This document shows, one piece after another, positions 1-7,368 of a stretch of 10,989 bases of DNA. The notes under the pieces were generated by a model. It ran no database searches, was not told the DNA's origin, and saw only the letters and a list, made by a program, of their open reading frames with translations. The DNA is from Lachnospiraceae bacterium (GTDB lineage: Bacteria; Bacillota_A; Clostridia; Lachnospirales; Lachnospiraceae). Made by a program: the position numbers and the translations under genes. The stretch lies in NCBI GenBank assembly GCA_017652545.1, contig JAGCAV010000136.1, forward strand, positions 1-10,989, written 5' to 3'. Every line of letters starts with the position of its first letter. The stretch's first letter is position 1.

Positions 1-592
1 CTACAGCATCCGGGAGGGCAAGGACCTGTACGAGATGATCCGGGATACCAGAAACCGCTATCCGGACCTGAAGGTGCTGGGTCTTCACGGGGAATCGCTG
101 GGCGCCGCGTCCACTGCCTCGGTGATGGGATATGGAATGTGGGCAAAATCCGACGGATTCGGAGATAGCCTGCCGGTCGACTTTGCTGTCGCGGACTGCG
201 GCTTCGCCGACATAGAAAATGTGCTCGAAGGCGTCATGCAGCATATGATCGACAAGAAGACAGGGAGCGGCACAGGTACCGGAAAGGCTTCGCCACTCGC
301 AAAAGCGATGGTAAAATGCGCTTCGGCTGCCTCCAGGATCCGGTACGGCTACAGCTACGGGGAGATGAAGCCCATTTCGCATCTGGCCGGCAATCAGGTG
401 CCCATGCTGTTTATCCACGGACTGGAGGACAAATTCATCACCCCCGAGAACAGCAGGCGGATGTCGAAGGCAACAGCCGGATACAGTGAATACCGGCTGA
501 TTCCGGGAGCCGGGCACGCCGAGTCGGCCATCAGACAGCCGGAGCTGTACAGAGAGTACCTTTACGGTTTTCTGGATCATTTATGCTTATAA
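1..592 (+). CDS. alpha/beta hydrolase, C-terminal part (5' end outside window)
   Basis: This is the C-terminal portion of an alpha/beta-hydrolase-fold enzyme. The frame is open from base 2, so the true start lies upstream; the ATG at 35 is internal because it sits within the helix before the nucleophile strand. The nucleophile elbow is HGESLGA, with Ser encoded at 95-97. It is followed by a candidate acid in GLEDKF (Asp at 428-430) and the catalytic His in GAGHAES (515-517), spaced as expected for a Ser-Asp-His triad. The family resembles the YqkD/dienelactone-hydrolase-like serine hydrolases of Firmicutes, whose substrates are mostly unknown; small ester hydrolysis is a family-level guess. 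No signal peptide can be judged because the N-terminus is missing. pepT follows 34 bases later on the same strand, so co-transcription is plausible. Confidence 0.85.
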   Translation, partial: YSIREGKDLYEMIRDTRNRYPDLKVLGLHGESLGAASTASVMGYGMWAKSDGFGDSLPVDFAVADCGFADIENVLEGVMQHMIDKKTGSGTGTGKASPLAKAMVKCASAASRIRYGYSYGEMKPISHLAGNQVPMLFIHGLEDKFITPENSRRMSKATAGYSEYRLIPGAGHAESAIRQPELYREYLYGFLDHLCL

Positions 593-610
593 CATGTCAC
601 ATAATAAACA

Positions 611-617
611 GGGAGAG
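611..617 (+). promoter_or_regulatory. Ribosome binding site that sets the pepT start
   Basis: GGGAGAG lies nine bases before the ATG at 627. The earlier in-frame ATG at 594 has no comparable site in front of it, and using it would add 11 residues that PepT proteins do not have. Confidence 0.7.
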
Positions 618-626
618 ATAACCAAC

Positions 627-1850
627 ATGCATGCTTATGAAAGGTTTTTGAAATATGTAACCATCCATACGACAAGTGACAGGAACGCGGAAGGGACACC
701 TTCCGCTGACAGGCAGTTTGACCTGGCCAATTACCTGGTGGAGGAAATGAAGGCGCTGGGAATCGAGGATGCCCGGGTCGATGAAAAATGTTATGTATAC
801 GGCTCCATACCGGCCACCGAGGGGCTGGAAGATAAGGTGAGCCTGGGCTTCCTTGCGCATCTGGATACTTCTCCGGATTACAGCGGAGAGGACGTAAAGC
901 CGCAGATGATCGAGAACTATGACGGCGGGGAGGTAAAGCTCAAGGGCGGTGTGACCATTTCTCCCGAACTGTTTCCCCACCTTTCCGAACTGAAGGGGAA
1001 GACACTGATCACGTCTGACGGCACGACGCTGCTGGGAGCTGACGACAAGGCGGGCATTGCGGAGATCATGACAATGGCGGAGACCATTCTCAAGACAGGG
1101 GTGCCGCACGGAAAGATCTGTATCGGCTTCACGCCTGATGAGGAGATCGGCAGCGGAGCCCAGGACCTGGACCTGGCTGCTTTCGGCGCTGATTTCTGCT
1201 ATACGGTGGACGGCGGAGCGGAAAACGAGGTGGAGTGCGAGAACTTCAATGCCTCCGAGGCCTTCTTTGAGATTACCGGCCGCAGCGTGCACCCGGGGTA
1301 TGCAAAAGGAAAGATGATCAATGCCGCGCTTCTGGCGGTCCGCATTGCCAATATGCTGCCTCAGGCGGAGACACCAGCCCTGACCAGCGACCGGGAGGGC
1401 TTTTTCCACCTGCACAACATGGAAGGAAGCGTGGAAAAAGCGAAAATGAGGATCATCATCCGGGATCACAGCGCAGAGCGGTTTGAAGGCCGGCTGGAGA
1501 CACTGCGCCACATTGAGAAAACACTGAACGAAGAATATCCGGCGGGAACGGTCAAACTGATCATAAAAGATCAGTACCGGAACATGATCGAAGTGCTGCA
1601 GGAGCACATGCATCTGATTGACAATGCCATAGAGGCGATGAAAGCTGCCGGGATCAGCCCGATCACGCCTCCGGTACGGGGTGGAACGGACGGCGCTGCG
1701 CTTTCGTTCAGGGGTCTGCCCTGCCCGAATCTGGGAACCGGCGGGTATGCGTATCACGGCCCTTATGAGCACATCACATCCGAGGGCATGGACGCGGTGG
1801 TGCAGGTCCTGCTGGGAATCGTGGACAGATATGCAGGTATGAAGCAATGA
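627..1850 (+). CDS. pepT: Peptidase T (aminotripeptidase)
   Basis: This is a cytoplasmic M20-family di-zinc aminopeptidase that removes the N-terminal residue from tripeptides. From the ATG at 627 it has 407 residues, almost the same as the 408 of E. coli PepT, and it starts with the family-typical HAYERFLKYV. Metal and catalytic signatures are all present: AHLDTSPD (His78, Asp80), LLGADDKAG (Asp139/140), TPDEEIGSG (Glu172/Glu173), YTVDGG (Asp195), the dimerisation-domain HPGYAKGKMINA, and the C-terminal GGTDGAALSFRG with GYAYHGPYEH. The ATG at 594 is a less likely start. The TGA overlaps the next gene's ATG by four bases (ATGA), which suggests translational coupling to the wall-polymer genes, although its role is peptide catabolism. 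Identification is secure. Confidence 0.97.
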   Translation: MHAYERFLKYVTIHTTSDRNAEGTPSADRQFDLANYLVEEMKALGIEDARVDEKCYVYGSIPATEGLEDKVSLGFLAHLDTSPDYSGEDVKPQMIENYDGGEVKLKGGVTISPELFPHLSELKGKTLITSDGTTLLGADDKAGIAEIMTMAETILKTGVPHGKICIGFTPDEEIGSGAQDLDLAAFGADFCYTVDGGAENEVECENFNASEAFFEITGRSVHPGYAKGKMINAALLAVRIANMLPQAETPALTSDREGFFHLHNMEGSVEKAKMRIIIRDHSAERFEGRLETLRHIEKTLNEEYPAGTVKLIIKDQYRNMIEVLQEHMHLIDNAIEAMKAAGISPITPPVRGGTDGAALSFRGLPCPNLGTGGYAYHGPYEHITSEGMDAVVQVLLGIVDRYAGMKQ

Positions 1851-3085
1851 TCGCCAGGCTGAAAAAATCAAAGATCCTGAGGCGGATCTGGAGGAGACTG
1901 CGCTGGATTCAAAAGGATTGTTTCCTGCATGGGATCCTTCCGTCCATATACCGCAGACATGCGCGAAAGCCGGTAGACGAAAATCTGGTCATTTTTGTGG
2001 AATACCGGTTCGACACACTGCAGGACAGCCTGAAAATACTGTATGAACAGATCAGGAACAGGTACGATTATACGATCCATGTACACTGCCTGAATCACGA
2101 TTTTGTGCCGGCCCGCGTTTACAGGTCAAACTGCAGGAAGCTGGTGAAAGACCTGGCCTGTGCATCCAGGGTCTTCCTGAGCGACGCGAGTGAAGCGGTC
2201 AGCTGTGTCCCGCTGCGGCAGGAGACGGAGGTGACCCAGACCTGGCACGCCAGCGGCGCTTTCAAAAAGTTCGGCCTGAGCACGGGAGACCATCTGTTCG
2301 GCGAGAGTACCGAGGAACAGAAACGGTATCCGAAATACAGGAATCTCAGCACGGTGACCGTCAGCAGCCCGGAGGTTGTATGGGCGTATGAAGAGGCGAT
2401 GGATCTGCAGGACAGACCGGGCGTGGTCGTCCCCATCGGCGTCATCAGAACAGATCTTTTTTTCCGGCCCGGAAAGATCGATGCGGCATACGAGAAGCTA
2501 TGGCATGTATTCCCGGAGGCGAAGGGAAAAAAGGTGATCCTGTACGCGCCGACTTACCGGGGATGGGCATCCAGGGCGCAGGCGCCTGACAGGCTTGACC
2601 TTGACATGTTCGCGGAAAGTCTGGGGCAGGACTATGTCCTGGTCATCAAACATCATCCGCTTGTGAAGGACCTTCCCCCAATCGAGGGGGAAAAGGCCCG
2701 GACATTTGCCTTTGACGTTACGAGGTCCATGTCCATCGAGGAAGCGCTGATGGTCAGCGATATCTGCATTTCAGATTATTCGTCGGTGGTGTTTGAATAC
2801 TCCCTGTTTGAAAGACCGATGCTCTTTTTTGCTTACGATCTGGAAAACTATGATGACTGGAGAGGATTCTATTACTCCTACGATGAAATGACGCCCGGCC
2901 CTGTCTGCAGGACCAGCGAGGAGATGGTGAACTGGATCCTTGATATCGAGCATACCTTTGACAGGGAAAGGGTGCGTGCCTTCAGAGAAAAATTCATGTC
3001 ATCCTGTGACGGGCACGCGACGCAGAGAGTCCTGGAGAGGGCGTTCGGCAGGGAGCAGCTGGAAAAACACCGGATAAAAAAGTAA
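1847..3085 (+). CDS. CDP-glycerol:glycerophosphotransferase family protein (TagB/TagF-like), copy A
   Basis: This 412-residue protein belongs to the family that transfers glycerol-phosphate (or a related polyol-phosphate) from a CDP-activated donor onto a membrane-lipid-linked acceptor in teichoic acid synthesis. Seen in the sequence: a basic, amphipathic N-terminus (about residues 1-40, rich in Lys/Arg) suited to peripheral membrane attachment; TWHASGAFKKFG (His134), matching the WHG..KK motif; LYAPTYRG (232-239); IKHHPLV (267-273); and SDYSSVVFEY (309-318), followed by DDWRGFYY and EMTPGPV, typical of the C-terminal nucleotide-binding half. Its length is nearer TagB (about 380) than polymerase TagF (about 750). 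The ATG overlaps the pepT stop and has only a weak AGG-type site upstream. A paralog follows 37 bases later. Whether it primes or polymerises, and whether the donor is CDP-glycerol or CDP-ribitol, cannot be read from sequence. Confidence 0.9.
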   Translation: MIARLKKSKILRRIWRRLRWIQKDCFLHGILPSIYRRHARKPVDENLVIFVEYRFDTLQDSLKILYEQIRNRYDYTIHVHCLNHDFVPARVYRSNCRKLVKDLACASRVFLSDASEAVSCVPLRQETEVTQTWHASGAFKKFGLSTGDHLFGESTEEQKRYPKYRNLSTVTVSSPEVVWAYEEAMDLQDRPGVVVPIGVIRTDLFFRPGKIDAAYEKLWHVFPEAKGKKVILYAPTYRGWASRAQAPDRLDLDMFAESLGQDYVLVIKHHPLVKDLPPIEGEKARTFAFDVTRSMSIEEALMVSDICISDYSSVVFEYSLFERPMLFFAYDLENYDDWRGFYYSYDEMTPGPVCRTSEEMVNWILDIEHTFDRERVRAFREKFMSSCDGHATQRVLERAFGREQLEKHRIKK

Positions 3086-3122
3086 GCCGTCAACCGCTTT
3101 CGCAAAGGGGGAAAAGAAACAG

Positions 3123-4304
3123 GTGGAGATCAGAAAACGCGTGAAGCAGCTGATCAAAAGAGCCGCGTGGCATCTTCTTTTTCCGGGGTGCTACAGGCTG
3201 TTCCGAAAAAGAGGCAGTCTGCTTCCCGGTTATACGGTTTTCTTCGAAGAGTATGGCAGCAGGATCTCGGATAACAGCCGGATGATCCGTTCCCGGATGC
3301 GCGGGATGGACGGCTTCCGAACAGAGACTGTCTGCCTGGGAAGGAATGAGGCAAATGCACCGGCCTTTTTCAGGGCAGGCCTTGGCGCGGTAAGGAAAAT
3401 CGCCCGCGCCGAGTACATCTTTATGGAGGATTCCTCTGAACTGATCAGTGCGCTCCCGCTTCGCCCGGAGACAAAAGTGATTCAGCTGTGGCATGCCTGC
3501 GGCGCCTTTAAGAAGTTCGGATACAGCCTGACGGGAAAGCGGTTCGGCGCGGATGAGGATGAGCTGGAGCAGTTTCCGAGGCACAGGAACTTTACGTATG
3601 TGACGGTAAGTTCGCCGGAGGTCATCTGGGCCTATGCTGAGGCCTTTCATATGGAAGACCGCAGGGACGCCATCGTTCCGTCAGGGATCGCCAGGACAGA
3701 TCTGTTTTTTGATAAGAAGAGGATGGACGCAGCCTGCCGGAAACGAACAGACATGGTCGGAACCGGCTGCACACGGTTTGTGCTGTATGCGCCGACATTC
3801 AGGGGAAACGCAGCCGACGCGGCTGCGCCGGCACTTCCGGATTTTGAAAAGCTCAGGCGTGCGCTGGGAGATGAGTGGGGCTTTCTGATCAAGCAGCATC
3901 CGTTTGTCAGGCAAAGACCGCAGATACCCGAACAGCAGAAGGGCTATGTGTTCGATCTGACGGACAGCATGCAGATCCACGACCTGATGATGGCCAGTGA
4001 TATGTGCATTACGGACTATTCTTCGATCGTGTTTGAATACGCCCTGCTGGACAGGCCGATGATCTTTTACGCGCCTGATCTTGATGACTATGACGACTGG
4101 AGGGGCTTCTATTATCCCTATGAGGAGATGACCCCCGGTCCGGTTTGTCGAACCAATGAAGAGATGGTAGAATGGATCAGGAATTCCGGCGGCCATTTTG
4201 ACCGGCAGAAGATACGGGATTTCAGGGAAAAATTCATGTCCGCATGCGACGGGCACGCCACAGAGCGGATTCTGGAGATGGCCATAGGAAAAAAACATGC
4301 ATGA
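3123..4304 (+). CDS. CDP-glycerol:glycerophosphotransferase family protein (TagB/TagF-like), copy B
   Basis: This 393-residue paralog of the preceding gene starts at GTG 3123, eleven bases after an AAAGGGGG-type ribosome binding site (3104-3111); no in-frame ATG occurs before the conserved core. It repeats the family signatures: LWHACGAFKKFG (His124), LYAPTFRG (221-228), IKQHPFV (256-262), TDYSSIVFEY (297-306), DDWRGFYY and EMTPGPVCRT. Over the 56 residues starting at the (S/T)DYSS motif, 42 are identical to copy A, while the first 100 residues differ strongly. That pattern fits an old tandem duplication with divergence of the acceptor or membrane-facing half. The N-terminus is again basic (RKRVKQLIKR). 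It probably adds polyol-phosphate at a different step or linkage from copy A; this is inference. Its stop overlaps the next gene's start by eight bases. Confidence 0.9.
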   Translation: MEIRKRVKQLIKRAAWHLLFPGCYRLFRKRGSLLPGYTVFFEEYGSRISDNSRMIRSRMRGMDGFRTETVCLGRNEANAPAFFRAGLGAVRKIARAEYIFMEDSSELISALPLRPETKVIQLWHACGAFKKFGYSLTGKRFGADEDELEQFPRHRNFTYVTVSSPEVIWAYAEAFHMEDRRDAIVPSGIARTDLFFDKKRMDAACRKRTDMVGTGCTRFVLYAPTFRGNAADAAAPALPDFEKLRRALGDEWGFLIKQHPFVRQRPQIPEQQKGYVFDLTDSMQIHDLMMASDMCITDYSSIVFEYALLDRPMIFYAPDLDDYDDWRGFYYPYEEMTPGPVCRTNEEMVEWIRNSGGHFDRQKIRDFREKFMSACDGHATERILEMAIGKKHA

Positions 4305-5427
4305 TCAGATAAAAGTATCGGTGATCATACCGGTTTACAATGTGGAGAAATACCTGAGGAAATGCCTGGACAGCGTGCGCGCGCAGTCGCTGAAGGAGCG
4401 GGAGATCATCTGCGTGGATGACGGATCCACCGATGCATCACTTGCCATACTGCGGGAGTATGAAAAAAAGGATCCTCAGCTGCGTGTGCTGACGCAGACC
4501 AACCGGTTCGCCGGCTGTGCCCGCAACGCGGGACTGGATGCGGCGAAAGGCAAATATGTTGTGTTCTGGGATTCGGATGATTTCTTTGAAAAGAAGGCAC
4601 TGGAGACCATGTTCCGCAGATGCGAGCAGACGGAAGCGCAGATCTGCGTCTGTGACGCTTTCCGCATGGACAATCAGACAGGGATCGTCTCTTCTGACGG
4701 CTGCTACCTGGTCAGGGAGCAGATGAAGAAACTGGGGAACGGTGTTTTCTCAAAGCAGGATCAGCCCGGATACATTTTTACCTTTGCCAACAACGCTCCC
4801 TGGAACAAGATGTATCTGCGGAGCTTTCTGCTGGAGAAGAAGCTGCGGTTCCAGGCGCTGCCCCAGGCCAACGACCTCTATTTTGTGATGGCGGCATTCT
4901 ACCTCGCGGACAGGGTCACCGTGGTCGACACTCCCCTGATGACCTACCGGATGGACAACTCCCTGAGCCTGACCGGAAAGGCGTCCCGGTATGCCGGGTG
5001 TGCGGCCCAGGCCCTGGAAGCGGTCTGGCAGATCCTTGCCCGGCAGGGCGAAACGGATGAGCGGGTCATGCAGAGCTTCGCGAACAAGGCATGGCTGGTC
5101 CTGCTTGCTTCCCTGCGGCAGCAGAGTGAGATCGGGCAGTATGAAGAACTGTTCGGGCTGTATAAGGACACGCTGGTTCCCCGGTATGGGATCAGCGGAC
5201 ATGGACCGGGATATATTTACCATGAAGGCAGGGAACGGGCGCTGCAGGCAATGCTTGCGTGCAGCTGTGATCAGTTCCTCCTGACGGAAATGCGGGAGTT
5301 TGAGCGGCAGAGCCGTCTGGCGGAGTGGAAAGTTAAGGCATCCGCCTCCTTCCGTGTCGGAAATGCGATTGTGAGACCGGCCGGGCGCGTGGCCAGACGG
5401 ATCAGGACAAAGATACACCAGGAGTAA
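4297..5427 (+). CDS. Family 2 glycosyltransferase (GT-A fold), first of two
   Basis: This 376-residue cytoplasmic, membrane-associated glycosyltransferase would transfer a sugar from a nucleotide-sugar to the growing surface polymer. The N-terminal GT-A domain is clear: VSVIIPVYNVEKYL (7-20), CVDDGSTD (39-46) for nucleotide binding, and the metal-binding DxD-type motif WDSDDFF (91-97). The acceptor half carries PWNKMYLRSF (168-177), AND (191-193) in place of the usual ED, and YRMDNSLS. The last 30 residues form a basic amphipathic tail (SFRVGNAIVRPAGRVARR) much like that of the second GT2 in this cluster. The ATG at 4297 lies eight bases inside the upstream gene with ATAGGAA just before it; the ATG at 4301 is in another frame. 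The sugar donor is not evident; UDP-Galf, UDP-Gal or UDP-GlcNAc are all possible. Confidence 0.9.
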   Translation: MHDQIKVSVIIPVYNVEKYLRKCLDSVRAQSLKEREIICVDDGSTDASLAILREYEKKDPQLRVLTQTNRFAGCARNAGLDAAKGKYVVFWDSDDFFEKKALETMFRRCEQTEAQICVCDAFRMDNQTGIVSSDGCYLVREQMKKLGNGVFSKQDQPGYIFTFANNAPWNKMYLRSFLLEKKLRFQALPQANDLYFVMAAFYLADRVTVVDTPLMTYRMDNSLSLTGKASRYAGCAAQALEAVWQILARQGETDERVMQSFANKAWLVLLASLRQQSEIGQYEELFGLYKDTLVPRYGISGHGPGYIYHEGRERALQAMLACSCDQFLLTEMREFERQSRLAEWKVKASASFRVGNAIVRPAGRVARRIRTKIHQE

Positions 5428-5430
5428 AGA

Positions 5431-6573
5431 ATGGGACAAAATGCCGATTTTTTGGAATATGAAGCGGATGCCCAGAGCCGGTATGAGAAAGCGGTTCATT
5501 TAATGGAGACGGGACAGCTGACGATCAAGCCTTCACTCAGGAAAGAGATCTTTGAGCAGGCGGCCGGTCTGATGAGGCAGGCAGGCTCCTACGCGGACGC
5601 CGCACGGCAGGCATCCGTATGTGATGAACTGGCCGGGAAAGCCGCTGCCGATGAGGCCGCCGAAAGAGTCGCTTCCGTGAAAAGAAGGATGGAGGATCCC
5701 GATTTTGATGATTACGACAAGCTGATCCGGGAACTGGAGGAAGCTGCGAAGGCTGGCGGTACCGGAGACGCTTCTGTCCGGGAGATCCCGTCACTTCTTG
5801 AAAAATGCCGGCAGCTTAAGGCGCACGCGCGGCGCAGAAGACGGATCCGCAAAGGGACGATCAGCGCGATCCTGCTGATCCTGGCCGCTGCGCTGATCTG
5901 GTGCTTTACGTCCGGTTATATCAATAACATCAAGGGATTTGTTTACCGGAAGGCAGGAATGGACAGCTATGCCCTGGCGAGCTACGAAAAGCTTGGCGAC
6001 AGGTTCGGCGCTGCCCGGAAATATCTTTCCTGTGAACTGGAGGGACTCTCCGGGGCTCAGCCGGGGGATCTGATCCATTTCGGCAAACTGAAATGGCGGG
6101 TGCTGGAGAAGAATGAAGAGGATCAGAACGTGACGCTGATCGCATCCGAGATCCCGCAGGATTCGCCGCTGAAAGAGGCCGCGTTTGATGAGGGGGGCAG
6201 GGAGACGACATGGGCTTCATCTGCTCTTCGCGCATGGCTGAATGACGAACTGCCCGGAGAATTGTTTTTAGAAGAAGAGAGAGCGAAACTGATCGCGTAT
6301 CCGCGGGAAGCTTCAGCAAATGAGGCGTACGGCACGGCCTATGATGAGGAAACGTCTGACCTGCTGGCGCCGCCCAGCCTGCAGGAGCTGGAAGCGTGGG
6401 CAGAGGAAGCCGGAAATGCCGGGGACTGTTATCTTCGTACCCCCGGACACGATCTGACAACGGTCGCCTATATCACGTCCGGCGGGCAGGTGATGCCCTA
6501 TGGCGTTCCTGCAGATACCGCTCTGTGCGTGAGACCGGTGATCAGGGTGGCCTTTGAGGGAGAACAGTTTTGA
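5431..6573 (+). CDS. Single-pass membrane protein with TPR-like segments and DUF6273-type C-terminal domain
   Basis: This is a 380-residue protein of unknown function. The start is firm: AGGAG at 5420-5424 lies six bases before the ATG and overlaps the previous stop. Residues 1-130 are helical and Ala/Glu-rich, with a TPR-like pattern (YEKAVHLM, then QAGSYADAARQASVCDEL). A run of basic residues (RRRRRIRK, 134-141) precedes one membrane helix at about 143-162 (GTISAILLILAAALIWCF), which predicts N-inside, C-outside. Another short helical repeat (ALASYEKLGDRFGAARKYL) follows. Residues about 208-375 match the DUF6273 pattern: GDLIHFGKLKWRVLE, TWASSALRAWLN (260-271), DLLAPPS, CYLRTPG (333-339) and a final CVRPVIRV. 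It is three bases from the upstream GT2 and overlaps the permease start by four. A scaffolding or sensing role in polymer export is inference; the domain match is from memory of the family. Confidence 0.75.
   Translation: MGQNADFLEYEADAQSRYEKAVHLMETGQLTIKPSLRKEIFEQAAGLMRQAGSYADAARQASVCDELAGKAAADEAAERVASVKRRMEDPDFDDYDKLIRELEEAAKAGGTGDASVREIPSLLEKCRQLKAHARRRRRIRKGTISAILLILAAALIWCFTSGYINNIKGFVYRKAGMDSYALASYEKLGDRFGAARKYLSCELEGLSGAQPGDLIHFGKLKWRVLEKNEEDQNVTLIASEIPQDSPLKEAAFDEGGRETTWASSALRAWLNDELPGELFLEEERAKLIAYPREASANEAYGTAYDEETSDLLAPPSLQELEAWAEEAGNAGDCYLRTPGHDLTTVAYITSGGQVMPYGVPADTALCVRPVIRVAFEGEQF
6556..6563 (+). promoter_or_regulatory. Ribosome binding site for the TTG-start permease gene
   Basis: GAGGGAGA lies six bases before TTG 6570, inside the end of the preceding gene. 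The next in-frame ATG (6603) has no such site, so TTG is the better start. Confidence 0.6.
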
Positions 6574-7358
6574 ATACACTTAAATACAGGATCAATACAT
6601 TTATGCGCTACCGGGGCCTGATCGCCGAACTGGTGGCCAGGGACATCAAACTGAAATACAGGCGCAGCTGGCTGGGGTATGTGTGGAGCGTGCTCAATCC
6701 GCTGCTTGTCATGGTGGTCATGACAGTCGTGTTTTCAGCCATGTTCAAACGGAACATTGAGAATTTCCCGGTCTATCTGCTGATCGGACGGACGACCTAT
6801 GAATTCATGCGCAGCAGCACCAACTCCGCCATGAATTCGGTAACAGGCAATGCCGCGCTGCTGAAAAAGACCTATATTCCCAAATACATATTCACGGTCG
6901 CCAAGGTGACCAGCGGCCTCGCAGATTTTGTGTTTTCCCTCGGCGCCCTGCTGATCGTCATGCTTGTGACCCGCTCGCCTTTCTTCTGGCAGATGATCCT
7001 TCTGCCGGTTCTGTTTATCCAGCTGTATCTGTTCTGCATGGGCCTGGGCTTTCTGCTGGCAGCCCTGCATGTCTTTTTCCGGGATATCCAGTACATCTAT
7101 CATGCCGTTACGACGGTGTGGATGTATCTGACACCGATCTTTTACCCGATCGAGAGCCTGCCCAACAGCCTGCAGATCCTGATCACCACCGTCAATCCCA
7201 TGTATTATTATGTCCGGTTCTTCCGTGATGTGGCCCTGTACGGCCAGCTGCCGTCCGCGCGCATCTTCTGGGGATGCTGGATCTGGGGGATCGTCATGAT
7301 GATTCTGGGACTTGCGGTGTTCCAGAAAAACAAAGACAAGTTTATCCTGTATATTTAA
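6570..7358 (+). CDS. Polysaccharide/teichoic acid ABC transporter permease (TagG/Wzm type)
   Basis: This 262-residue integral membrane protein is the channel half of an ABC exporter that moves lipid-linked wall or O-antigen-type polymers out of the cytoplasm. It has the family's N-terminal amphipathic segment and hallmark (ELVARDIKLKYRRSWLG, then YVWSVLNPLL) leading into the first membrane helix. About six hydrophobic spans are visible, near residues 37-58, 66-80, 108-133, 140-167, 174-193 and 234-252. The TPIFYPIESLP motif (188-198) and VNPMYYYVRFFRD (208-220) are also typical of ABC2-type polysaccharide permeases. The start codon is TTG, overlapping the upstream TGA by four bases. The partner ATPase starts ten bases after its stop. 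The presence of this pair indicates ABC-dependent rather than Wzx/Wzy export. Confidence 0.93.
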   Translation: MNTLKYRINTFMRYRGLIAELVARDIKLKYRRSWLGYVWSVLNPLLVMVVMTVVFSAMFKRNIENFPVYLLIGRTTYEFMRSSTNSAMNSVTGNAALLKKTYIPKYIFTVAKVTSGLADFVFSLGALLIVMLVTRSPFFWQMILLPVLFIQLYLFCMGLGFLLAALHVFFRDIQYIYHAVTTVWMYLTPIFYPIESLPNSLQILITTVNPMYYYVRFFRDVALYGQLPSARIFWGCWIWGIVMMILGLAVFQKNKDKFILYI

Positions 7359-7362
7359 GGAG
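7357..7362 (+). promoter_or_regulatory. Ribosome binding site that sets the ATPase-Glf start
   Basis: AAGGAG lies six bases before ATG 7369 and overlaps the permease stop. It excludes the in-frame ATG at 7312, which lies inside the permease gene and would add 19 residues without family support. Confidence 0.8.
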
Positions 7363-7368
7363 CCGCTG

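Noticed and set aside
597..1871. A 424-codon open frame on the minus strand opposite pepT
   Set aside because: The plus strand carries every PepT motif at the expected length. The minus frame has no recognisable domain and is a by-product of GC-rich codon use.
7312..7368. Earlier in-frame ATG for the ATPase-Glf gene
   Set aside because: It lies inside the permease gene, the added residues do not resemble the family, and AAGGAG clearly marks ATG 7369.
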